DNA of 64,000 nt from Leptoclinus maculatus (Eukaryota; Chordata; Actinopteri; Perciformes; Stichaeidae): contig JAVDOI010000004.1 of assembly GCA_032191485.1 (NCBI GenBank), forward strand, positions 19,146,943 through 19,210,942, in the 5' to 3' direction. The translations under genes and the position numbers were made by a program. Below the pieces are notes generated by a model, which saw only the letters and a list, made by a program, of their open reading frames with translations, did not search any database and was not told the DNA's origin. Positions 12,864-23,230 of the stretch are shown here, one piece after another (the first letter of the stretch is position 1; every line of letters begins with the position of its first letter).

Positions 12864-13235
12864 AAAATGAGATTGGGTTGACCCTTTCAGCAAGTTTCTC
12901 TATCACTGTAGGCCTACTTAAATTGGTGCTTTTATTCTAAATTACTTGTAAGAAAAAAGGCAATATGTGATTATAATTTGAGCTCTTTTTTTTCAAAATA
13001 AAGCCCTCTTCATATTGGAATAAGTATGTCTGACTAAAGGGATAATGGTGCTCAACCTCTGTGTTTTACAATGCATTAATTTATTTGAAAACCACTCAGA
13101 TGAATTCATATTTTGTATGGAGAAGCTAGAGAGTCAAAAACTGAAGTGTATCATGAAATATCTTTGAAACCTTCGCACATCATTCTACTTTAAGCATGTA
13201 ATATCTGTGTGCTGGCAGGATATATGGGCTGAAAC
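12864..13235. other. unique noncoding DNA
   Basis: A+T-rich with no recognisable feature. Confidence 0.5.
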
Positions 13236-13440
13236 TGGACTGCATAAAATTTAATTTGATTAATCTAAATGAAATGTAGCTCATTAATCTATTACAACTT
13301 GATCACATTAATGGCAATGGACAGTTAAATTCTTAATCTCCCATCTATTACATTGTTAATGGGACGCATGGATCATCAAATCAATTAGTGATGATAACGA
13401 TAACATTGGAAAATGATAGCTTTTGATCAATTACAGGAAG
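13236..13440. promoter_or_regulatory. candidate cis-regulatory element rich in TAAT homeodomain cores
   Basis: Three TTAATCT heptamers lie in the same orientation (13260, 13284, 13333). Further ATTA/TAAT cores sit at about 13250, 13308 and 13356, and ATTGATC/GATCAATT-like sites near 13430. Homeodomain proteins bind TAAT cores. This density in a unique stretch is what vertebrate conserved enhancers in gene deserts look like. Conservation cannot be judged here, and an A+T-rich background raises chance matches, so this stays a candidate. Confidence 0.28.
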
Positions 13441-14908
13441 GACTGTACAGATGAATGAATGGTCAGAGGAACTGGATATTAAAACTGTCTCCAACCTCCG
13501 GAATCCTGCAGAAAGGGTGCTGTAACACATGTTTAAGTTGATGCACTGGATCAGAAGACTGTCCGATAACAGAAATGTCACAAGTTTAATGCTAGAAATA
13601 GTGAACACGTGCTTGTAATAAGCCATGTGATCTGTTTAAGTGTACTTGAACAAACACTGTATCCCACTGTCACTGTCTACTCACTGCAAATAACTTATGT
13701 AAGATCATTATCGAAATGGAAACAATTTGTACAGTGCATTGAGTGTGAACCAGGCGATTAACTGACTCAGTCGTTTAACATAAGTTGTCTAAGTTTGAGG
13801 TCTCTCCTCCATTAATAGCTTCATTTTGGGCTCAGCAAAATCAAATTGTCCTTGTTTTTTTGCCTATTAACTTACTACTATCACTTACTTACTACTTTAT
13901 TACTTTGTCACTTATGTGCTATTTCAGTATACAAATCAAAATGAACCGTATAATCTTGCCCTACATCTCAAAAAAGAAAACAATATATATTTCTGTCTTT
14001 CAAAAATCAATAAAATAACAAATTAAACATTTTAGTTTGGTAAAAAATGTTCTATAATTTAAGAAGACACTGACTTAAAGTGCAGCTTTACAATTCACAT
14101 TTTATGTCTAGTCCACACTACTGAATAACATCAGCCGCCGATGTTGTCAGGTAAATATAGTGCCTGAGCCTTTGGCAAGAGCACCTTTCTCACTTCCTGG
14201 CTGTGCAGGAAAGGAGTAGGTGAGGAGTGCCATGGAGAGGGAGATAACAGAAGACAACAGAGTAAACCAGAGCTGAGGGGCACGAAAGACAAGGATTTTT
14301 TTAAAACCAGAACATTTTGATATCGGAAGCCAAGCTATTTTAAGCCTAAAGGGGATATCTTGAGAAAACATCTCAAGCTTTTTTGTGGTAAGGAAACACA
14401 AATGTGAAATGAACTGTAAGATCTGTTCTTTTTTCTGTTTCCATAGGATTTTTTTTGGTGATAATTGTTATTTGAATATTGCGTTACTTGTTGTTGAAGA
14501 CCCTGAGTGTCATAACAGCAGATATTATTTTACCAGTATTCAACACAAATCCAGAGTTTTACTTTCTTTCTGCTTTATTCTGATGCTTTACATCTTAAAT
14601 TAATCACGGTAAAGCTTTCTTCTGTATCCCTACGTTTGGACCATTATATTAGCATATTCAGTGTTTTACTCTGCCATACAACTTACTCCTTGAGCTAGTT
14701 ATATTAACAATGTTGTTTAACTATGTTGTTTAACTAGTCTCAAGAATTCTTTGAGAATTATTTTAAAAGATGAAAGATGAAACAAAGTACTGATGAACTC
14801 TGGTTCTCAGAGATCATCTGTCAGTCAAATAGTACTGTGTCCCTGTAAAGCCTGAATGAGTACATTTCAAATGTAATATCTTATTTATTGATGATAGTGG
14901 AGCTAAAA
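13441..14908. other. unique noncoding DNA
   Basis: A+T-rich. A small local duplication (TATGTTGTTTAAC-like, about 14708-14735) and a short palindrome around CAAGAATTCTTTG are the only structures noted. No gene. Confidence 0.5.
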
Positions 14909-15205
14909 TTCAATTCAATTAAATTTCCTCTGTATAGCCCAATATCACAAATCACAAATTTGCTTAATGGGCTTTACAATATGTACAACATACCAGCAAC
15001 TACAAGTTTTGGTTATCATATGTGGATTTATATTTAGAATAGAATAACTAGACAAACACAAGGATATATATCTAACACAAAAATAGCAAGGAAACACTCA
15101 CAAGAAAATCATACAAAGGACAAACTAAACTGAAAATGAAAGAAACCTCAGGGTGGGCCTGTTCCTAGAGGGATCCCCTGCTAGGACAACAGAGCGTGCA
15201 ATATG
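14909..15205 (+). repeat. degraded teleost interspersed repeat
   Basis: It begins with CAATTCAATTAAATTTCC and continues with TATAGCCCAATATCACAAA. It ends with a block resembling GAAACCTCAGG..GGGATCCCCTG..GACAACAGAGCGTGCAATA. I recognise this order as a common teleost interspersed repeat recalled from fish genomes; it was not searched. The middle is diverged. Its family name and true boundaries are uncertain. Confidence 0.6.
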
Positions 15206-16085
15206 TCCCGCAACATTAAACTTCAAGACACAAAACCAAATATAATGATATCCTGAGACAGTTTTCTTTCTTGAACTACTAACACACACATGTTCTCTCG
15301 TACGTCTCATGTTGATTGTGGTGCTACTGATGCTTCGCCATCATCACAAACCATTTTCCACCTCAATCTCACCCTCAGTCTCACAGCTCTATTCCCAGGT
15401 GCCACAATCTTTCACCTTGCCACTAGACCTGTATCATAAATATTTCCCACCCCCCTTCCCTAACATCACCACCTCCAGCGTCCATTTTACCTCCCCTGCC
15501 AGCAAAAGCCCTATTAACCCCTTGCCCGGCTCTATATTGTTGTTGAATAATTGAAGGTGCCTCCATAGTGAAAAGGAGCCTAAATAATGAATAAGATAGG
15601 GCTTCTTTTAAAGGTGGAAGAGCCCTGTGAATTATTCAGTGGGCAAAATCTGTAGTAAAAGACACCTGTTGCATAGTGAGAGATCTGCAAGACCAACGCT
15701 GGTGTTTATTGATGCACCGGGTTCCCTGCATGTACACTACAGTGGGGACATTTCTTTCAATTGTTTTTATGCTCTGATTTTAATCTGCTGTGAGATACAT
15801 CACAATCTTTGATACAAGCATTGCTTTATTTCCTCAAATGTAATAATATTCCCATAGGGGTCAACAAATATTATTACTATTATTGACTTGAAACAACTTG
15901 GTATCGTATTCGTCAGATTAATTTTGATGCTGTGGTCCATGGAACCATCTGAACAATGTTTGGGGTGTAAACTAAAGGCATGCAGAGGGGGTGGAGGGCA
16001 TATGCATTGAAACAGACATGGGCCTATATTACTGATGTATGAGTATTAAGTAACACTTTTTAGTTTGAAACATAGGCCAGGCGCC
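15206..16085. other. unique noncoding DNA
   Basis: No recognisable gene or repeat. A C-rich, Ser/Pro-coding-like patch at 15340-15540 reflects base composition. Confidence 0.5.
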
Positions 16086-16150
16086 AAGATAAATTAAGTG
16101 AGGGCACTGTTCATTAATTAAAATTAATTGATTTAATCATGCAATTGCCT
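16086..16150. promoter_or_regulatory. candidate A+T-rich regulatory block
   Basis: It contains the near-palindrome TTAATTAAAATTAATTGA followed by TTAATCATGCAATTG. These are overlapping TAATTA homeodomain cores plus an ATGCAA octamer-like half. It is a small candidate enhancer core; conservation is untested. Confidence 0.22.
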
Positions 16151-16162
16151 CAGAAAGGCCAT

Positions 16163-16182
16163 ACAACAACAACAACAACAAC
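16163..16182. repeat. (CAA)n microsatellite
   Basis: About six ACA/CAA trinucleotides in a row. Confidence 0.85.
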
Positions 16183-16489
16183 TGCATAAGGCCACTGTTT
16201 CAAAACCAAAGAATCGACATAATCTGATCTTTTCAACCACGAAAAGCTAAGAATCCAAAACTAAGTGATGTGTTCTTTTTGTCGGCCTATCGATCTCCTC
16301 CGCTCCGTTTCAGGACCTTGGACAGCTCTGCACCTACACGCACACCCCTGGCTCCTACGTCCAACAAACAGCACTGCCCATGGTTACAAAACAGATAAAC
16401 AATAGTCACTAGTAGAGTGCTAAATACTGTTTGAATTTATAAAACGATTCTGTCAAAATCAGCGGGGGGAGGGGCGCTGAAAAAGCTGC

Positions 16490-16494
<5 letters not shown>

Positions 16495-16521
<27 letters not shown>
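16495..16521. repeat. (TC)n microsatellite
   Basis: About 13 pure TC dinucleotides. Confidence 0.93.
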
Positions 16522-16525
<4 letters not shown>

Positions 16526-17394
16526 TCGCATCACATACGCATGCTAAAGGGTGCCTCCGTTGGTCTGCGTCAGACGCCAAGGAGCACTGACCAAGCTGCG
16601 GTATTTGATGCATTGGGAGTGAGAACGAGTTCCGCTGTCCATCTTTGTCAACCCTGTACAATGAATACATCAAATTCTTTAAGCTGGATGAGGTTGTGGT
16701 TAGGACTGGACTTAAGTTCCGTTTTAGAGTGTGGTTTGATACAGTTTTCATCTTTTCAGCTGAATACATTTTGTATGACTTGTAAAATTACAGAGCGTAA
16801 TCCATACGTCATAAGCACAACTGATATTCCCTATACAATTTCAGCGTGTAGAACACCTTTTGTGAAAACATTTACAGAACATTCCTTAATTTACTTTTCG
16901 TGAAATAGCTGTTATTGTCATCTCATCGAAAATATGAGAGCAGTGAGTGAAACAAAGCAGTAGAGGTGTGACACAGCTAAACTCGCTACAAAGCTGGAGC
17001 TGTAGATTAAGGTTAAAATTCTCTGTAGGTTCATCATAATGGGCAACCCCTTTTATATATTACATTGTTATTAAATATAGCTGATGTAAGTAATTTTCCA
17101 ATTTTCCATATGGTTATAAGTTTGCAAAAAAGCAAGAAAATCTGCAAAGTATTTGAAACCAAAGGGCTGAAACAAGAAACTGCCACTCAACAGAACAGCG
17201 TTCCAATCCATGCAAGTTGATGAAGGTGATGACAGTTGCAGTGGAGAGGACAGATGAGAAAATAAATGTTTGGAGCTTTGTCGTTGTACCCCCTGTGGCG
17301 CAGCAGAGAGCAGCTCTCTGTCTGGGGTCACAGCCACCGCTGAGAGCACACCTGGCAGCACAGATACAGTCATTTTTCCACCAGAGAATGGAGG

Positions 17395-17414
17395 TGTGTG
17401 TGTGTGTGTGTGTG
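17395..17414. repeat. (GT)n microsatellite
   Basis: About 10 GT dinucleotides in a row. Confidence 0.9.
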
Positions 17415-17630
17415 CTAAAGCCAGAGATTGTGACAGAGAAAAGAAACAGAGGACGTTATGTGTGTGTCTGTTAGAAGAAGGTGAGAGAAAAGGCAAACGA
17501 GTGGATGAGATTGTGCATGTGTCTCTGTTGAATATTCAAATGTATGGCAAGTTGAAGCTCAGAAATAGCTTGTAAAGAAAGTGAAAGGGAGGGTGACAAT
17601 GAAGGAGTGGAAACAGTGACATGTCACTTC

Positions 17631-17695
17631 AATTTCAACTTTCAACTTTATTTGTCCCCAAAGGGCAATTGATTTTGCAGCATAGTGTGCAACAT
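17631..17695 (+). repeat. possible short retroposon 3' fragment
   Basis: CAACTTTATTTGTCCCCAAA with the following GGGCAATT resembles the tail of fish non-LTR or SINE repeats of the 'TTTATTGTCCCC' type, from memory. The fragment is only about 65 bp, so assignment is weak. Confidence 0.35.
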
Positions 17696-18205
17696 TAAAT
17701 AAACATTAAATCTTGAACTATTCCTTTTATTGGTATTCCGATATAATCTTTGATGGTGGCTGTTTTCTCTTTCCTATTTCTCTCCCACCCTCTCCTTGTT
17801 GATCTAAATCAGGAAGCACTCAAAAGTTGTGAGGCAAGTGCAGGAGGACCCGGTTCAGCACCTTGTGGCACTCCACTGCCACCAGCTCCAGTGCCAGGTC
17901 AGGCGTCACAGATGTCCCAGGGCATTTTAATAGAAAAAATTGTCAATAATATATAAAGGTACATTCCAGTTTTTAAAGGTTCCCATGTTCTGCTCCGCAA
18001 ATGTGAATGTCCGTTGTGACAGCAGCAGTGTTAAATAATGAGTTAATAGAAAACAGACACCTTGACATTCAATCCTATTTAGCAAGATCTGAAGTGAGCG
18101 ACTAATGTTTCTCATTTATCACCGAAGCAGAAGAAAAAATACATCTTACATTGCTCTGTCTATACCTACTTAACGGCTCAAAATTCACTGTTCTGTCATT
18201 TCAGA
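17696..18205. other. unique noncoding DNA
   Basis: No recognisable gene, repeat or RNA. Confidence 0.5.
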
Positions 18206-18231
18206 GGGGGTGGGGGTGGGGGGTGGGGGGG
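18206..18231 (+). other. potential G-quadruplex tract
   Basis: Four G runs of 5, 5, 6 and 7 bases are separated by single T residues. This satisfies the usual G3+N1-7 pattern with very short loops, so a stable parallel quadruplex on the plus strand is expected. No gene or promoter is visible beside it. Confidence 0.8.
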
Positions 18232-18584
18232 TGATGGCATTCTCCCTTATTCTATTTGCTATGCTAACAGGTATTTTACTCACACTAGAGAAACCTGTCA
18301 AGGTTTTTCTAAGCAGTGCCAAGTGTGAGCCTGACAGTTAAGCTGAGGTTGGCGTGGTATCTCTGTGACCTGCATTGTTATAGCCATTACTGTTTTGCAG
18401 CCCTTTCTGAGTCTTCACACTTGTTCTCATTCATAATGAATACTGAAGGAGCTGCAATATTAATAAGCCTTAGAGCCTTGGGCGCTGGGTTTATTTAAGG
18501 ATTCAGATTATGAGGACAATGGTGATGACATATGTGTGTGTGTGTGCGCATATGGATATAGTCATGTCTTCATTCACATATATT
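18232..18584. other. unique noncoding DNA
   Basis: Short GT run around 18534; otherwise nothing recognisable. Confidence 0.5.
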
Positions 18585-18690
18585 TCTCATAATGTAACCA
18601 AATGTCACAGGTTTGATCCCCCGACCACAAATGCCCTGCTTATTGGCCTTAAGCAAGACAACAAACACCTACCTGTTCATTCACAGCTAC
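18585..18690 (+). repeat. degraded tRNA-derived SINE fragment
   Basis: CACAGGTTTGATCCCC resembles a box B-type promoter element, and the following GGCCTTAAGCAAGACAA resembles the body of the SINE at 26624 (TCCTTGATCAAGACA). Box A and the tail are not recognisable, so this is a decayed fragment. Confidence 0.4.
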
Positions 18691-21600
18691 CCAATTCACA
18701 AACATTTAGAAACATGTAAGACCTGCTTGAAGAGACATTTTGGACGTTAAATAAAGAAGCAGTTTAATTAGAAATTCCTTGATCAAAGGTACCAGACATG
18801 ACCAGTGAGAACTTCATATGACGCTAAGAACACAACTTTTCTTGTTTCCATGGTTACATTTAGAAAGCTTTCCATCAATACTTCCAGACCGAACATTTCA
18901 CAAGATTTACAGGCACAATTGATACATTCCCACATCATTTGCTACTCTCCACTGCTGTCTGAGCGATTGAGTGATGGCAAAGTTGGAGCAGCACACAAGA
19001 CCATTGGTTGTTCTTTGGAATGTCAGTCAACTTATAACTTGAAAGAACTGATCAGAAACATTTTCTGACTTCCCAGCTTTCCCAGCCACATGTGGTTAAT
19101 TGCTGATGAATTGAATGAGATAAGGGGCTGTGAGAGTACCAAGACAGTTAAGAGTGAAAAAGTGTTTTCAATTTGTATGTGGATGTGAGAAGCCCTATGA
19201 TCCAATCTTATTTAAATTAAAGTGCAATGCATCTTCTGAGAGCTCTTGAGACAAAATAATGCAAGCAATAAGTGCAGTGCAGAAAAACTAGTACATAAGA
19301 GCTTAAACAAATAAAGGTCTAGACAAAGCACATATACATAGAAGATAGGAAGCTTGTTAATAAATACATCAACAAATCAAATAGCAGATAGGATAACATA
19401 TTTTAAACATGTGGTTTGTAGTCTGTAAATAAATCAAAAAATATTGAAGGTTGGCTTCTGTAATTACTCAAAAAAAATCACAGTATGGACAACAACCTCG
19501 AAAAGCTGTACCAGATTGATAGCCAATCAAGCATATCCTACAGTGGCTAACTTAACAGGTGCAATCTGTTCATTATTTAAAACGTGCATCATTTTTACAG
19601 TAATGACAAATACAAATTTGCAATTGTGCAAAGCACATGATGTCGCGGGGTGAAGTGAGAATCGGAAGATCACATATCACACAAAAATCCATCTTGTCAG
19701 GATTCTATTAACGCGTTTGTGTCCGGCAAGCCAGTGCATGGACCAGTCACCGTCCTGTAAAGAGCAACTGGTAGCTACGGACGTGTGCGAAACGACAAAG
19801 AGAGGTGACTTTTTGTTAAAAACAACCAAAGCGGCTCCTTAGGAGGCTAGTGTAGATGCTGCAATAGCATCAGTTATATCAGAACTGTTAAGTATTTCTT
19901 CAAGGTACTGTAGACGTTTCTCTATGGAAGACATTTTTTGATTGGTAGATGGTTTATCCAATTATCTACCAAGTATTTTTTTGAAAGTGCCTGCCCTTTT
20001 CCAAACATTTTCCAATGACAGCCTCTCAGATGGTTCTGTGTAACAAACCATCTGGAGGGTCAGGTTACATATGGCCACTATCAAAAGAAAAAAGGGAGGT
20101 GGCAAGTTAATCTTTAGTTCTCAAGTCAGCCACACGTCTGTTGCAGTATCACTGACTGGACAGATGCAGTTGTGATGAGCAGACCAGGAGAAGACAAGCT
20201 AGCTAACATTAATCCATTGTGTCTGTGCTTCTTCTTGATCCGCCAACACCTTCTTTAACACTTTACCGTAGTCTGTATATTTCTGTGTACAATCACAACA
20301 TTGGACATCATGCCTTTGATGGTAACCTCTACACTGGAATTCAATAATTCAGACTGAATCCAAGAGGGAAGGCAGACTGCACTTCAAAAAATTCCAGAGC
20401 AAGATTTTTTGACTCACTTTGATGGAGCAGAACTTCAGATGTTGCCTCGATCCATACAGGCCGTTCACCAAGGATGGACTTGGAAATGATGTTACATTGC
20501 ATTAGTCCATTCTGTTGTTCTACTTGTTAGTTTTGACCAGGTTAATACCAGTTGTTAAGCTCCTAACACTATCCTCATCAACAATGTTGTGGCACTCCAC
20601 TGGAGAAAGCGTTACAACAAAGTCCACAAAAAGCCATATCCCATAAAGGGTTGAAGCCGTTCACCCTTGAAAAGCAGTAAAACAAGCATTACCATAGGAG
20701 CTTTCATGTTTACAATTTCTGAAATGGTGGTAATGAATACAGTGTTATGTGATGTATTACACAAAACTTGGACAGTGAGTCTGACATAGTAAAATATTGA
20801 AATTTGCCTTTAAATGCTTGCTAACAATAGATGGCATCAAACAGGTCCAAGTCTGCCAAACTGAAATTGCTGTAAAAACATAGCTTGTCCTCTTAAGCTT
20901 AAAACGCCCAATACTCCCTTTGGCATGCCAAGAAAACTATAGACTTGTAGCGCTAATGCATAGGCGTAACATGCACTGTTTTGGTCACTTGAAGGTCACA
21001 CCATTCATCAAAGAGTGGAGATGAATACCTTCAAGAACTTTAAGGATTTTGACTCCAGAGACTGCTCATTTAATTGCTGAGGCATCAAGAAAACTCTATT
21101 GCATTCATAAAGTTCCTAGGATTATTCTGAAAAGAACAATTTCCCAGTGTGAAACCAATTTGATGTGTACAAATTCATCTAGCGATCTAAGGTATACCAT
21201 CTGATTCCCCTGAACTCCTTCAAAGTGGATCCTTGATCCCCCGTCTCTTTCCCAGCAGATCAATGGTGGTTGAAAAGTTCATTATCCAAGACGAATCCAT
21301 TCGCCTTTCTGCCACATCTTCAGCCGTTCTTCTCATCACGTCTTTGCTCTGCTTTTTAATTGGCATTCAGTCATCAGTCATCTTAGCCGCTCTTGTTCTT
21401 TTACCCACTCTGTCGTTCCAGTCTAATGACACAAAGGCTAATTTTACACCCACCAGTCGTTCTGTTTAATTACTGACTGTCCAGACTTCTCTGGGTCAAT
21501 CAATATCAACCATACCGAGATGGAGTTAAGTTTCGGGACAAAAAATGTTTCACAGGGCACTTGATTTGGAATAGGAAATAAGATTCATCATGTCATCAGA

Positions 21601-21705
21601 CATGGAGAGTTAGCAGGAGCAAAGTAGCAGGTAGCTAATTGGTCATCCGGGATAATTGACTGTACCACATCACATGTTATCAAGGTTTCACTTTGTGATA
21701 TTGAT
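18691..21705. other. unique-looking noncoding DNA, possibly containing old unrecognised repeats
   Basis: A 3-kb interval without recognisable protein domains. A 9-bp-stem hairpin (CAGATGGTT/AACCATCTG, 20027-20054) is the only structure noted. Some stretches (about 19640-21470) have more CpG than their neighbours and could be an old transposon body, but I cannot name one. Confidence 0.4.
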
Positions 21706-21806
21706 AAACCTTTAATAATATTGAAATCATTTTATATATATATATATATATATATAAAATTGGGATATATATATATATACAATTATTTCAATATTATTAA
21801 AGGTTT
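21706..21806. repeat. 101-bp palindrome with (TA)n centre
   Basis: Perfect 22-nt inverted arms (21706-21727 and 21785-21806, AAACCTTTAATAATATTGAA and two further bases) enclose TA-rich sequence with two (TA)n runs around AAAATTGGG. The whole stretch could extrude as a hairpin or cruciform. It may be a tiny MITE or an inverted duplication; the flanks show no convincing target duplication. Confidence 0.85.
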
Positions 21807-22689
21807 TTATACATATAATTTAAAGCCTAAAATGTAAACCGTATATTTCCAGATAGTCTGCTTTGCTTTTAACCTGCAAAATAAACCACAGCACAGTTCA
21901 CCCTGACCTGCTGTTGGTATATAAAATAAGACCTTTCTAACTCCTAGTTAGTGAGGGGTGGCAGGCATGATTAAAATCTTTACAGTAAAATGTTGATTAA
22001 TGGAAGTGTGCCGCTAACTGCGCAGTACAGCAAGCTGTACCCACCAGTGTGGGAAGTCAGTTTATTATATGCTGAGTGAACATTTGATTGATTTGACTCA
22101 TATTTCAATGCAAACCCCCTTCCCCTCCAGTTAATCTGAGCTGTAAACAGAATAGATAAATGACATTTGACACTCGATTCATGAATCAGCGCTTAAGTAG
22201 CCATTGTGATTAATTAGATTCAAAACAGGGTTGCCTACTGTAGCAAGCAAGGACATATTATTTGTTTAATATGATGATGAAAATGAGGTTTACCAGACTC
22301 TGTGATAGCCAGATGTAGAGCCAGTCCAAATAGACCTAGAACATATAATTTTTCATTGTTTCTTTGACTGACTTAATGAAAGCCGGCCTGTACTCCTGTG
22401 TATGTGCATCTTCCCGAGGGCCTATGAGCATGTACTAATCAGAGACAACCAATCAGTAGAGTCAGGTGGAGATGCTCGGTTATTGGGGACCAATGGGAGA
22501 TGGTGCACAGGGCGGGACTGGGAACTGATGGTGGAACTGAGTGGCTGTGGCAGCGCTAATGGTAAGTGAGAGGTAATTAGAGAGAAAAGACTTGTGTGTG
22601 GCTCTCCATCCGGCAAACAGAGCGGGGAGCTGGCCTCCCCACTGCCTCATTTATCATCATCTGCTTAGCAGGCGGCTCAGAGTCAGGAC
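21807..22689. other. unique noncoding DNA
   Basis: No recognisable gene or repeat. Confidence 0.5.
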
Positions 22690-23230
22690 AAACAGAACAA
22701 ACCCCCTCCATCTTTCTCCTTCTCTCTGCCTCTTTCTTCTTCCTTCTTATCCTCATCCTTTGCTACTCATCCAATGCATGCTACTTCCATCTCTTTCTCA
22801 TTCTTTGTGTCTAATCTACGTGTTTGTCCATGTTCTCTTTCATTTCCTGTTCTTGTGCTCTGTTGTTTTCTGTCTTTATCTTTGCCACCTGTCCCAATTG
22901 CACTTCCTCCATATATTTCTTGCTGTCTACAAACAGTCTTTTACTTTTGTTTTCTATTGTTCTTTAGTCTACTTTTACTTTCACATCTTACATTCCATCC
23001 TGTTCTTCTCTTCTGTTCAGTTCTATCTATTTTTTAAGTATGCTTTGTCTTCATTGGTTTGGTGGTTCCCGCTCTTCATTTCTGCATTGCAATTTTCCTC
23101 TTTTCTGCCACCACCTCCCTGTGACCCTTGCTGTTTTTCATTTTTTCATCTTTCTACCCCAATTTGTCTCTTAGCTCACCTCACTGATATTATTTTTCAT
23201 TGGCTAGGTTCTGATCTCTAGATCTCTTAT
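22690..23230. repeat. pyrimidine-rich (C/T) tract
   Basis: About 540 bases strongly enriched for C and T on the plus strand, with TTCTTCC/TCTTTCTC-like runs. It yields a spurious 209-residue Leu/Phe/Ser/Cys frame (22592-23221) that mimics membrane protein composition without any domain. It is probably an old imperfect simple repeat. Confidence 0.65.

Larger units (their letters stand above)
16183..17630. other. unique noncoding DNA with two microsatellites
   Basis: Holds the (TC)n and (GT)n tracts listed separately. Otherwise no recognisable feature. Confidence 0.5.

Noticed and set aside
20027..20054. Small hairpin as a microRNA precursor
   Set aside because: A 9-bp stem is too short for a precursor, and no longer pairing surrounds it.
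22592..23221. 209-residue Leu/Phe/Ser-rich frame resembling a membrane protein
   Set aside because: Composition is dictated by the pyrimidine-rich tract. No domain and several overlapping frames of the same kind.
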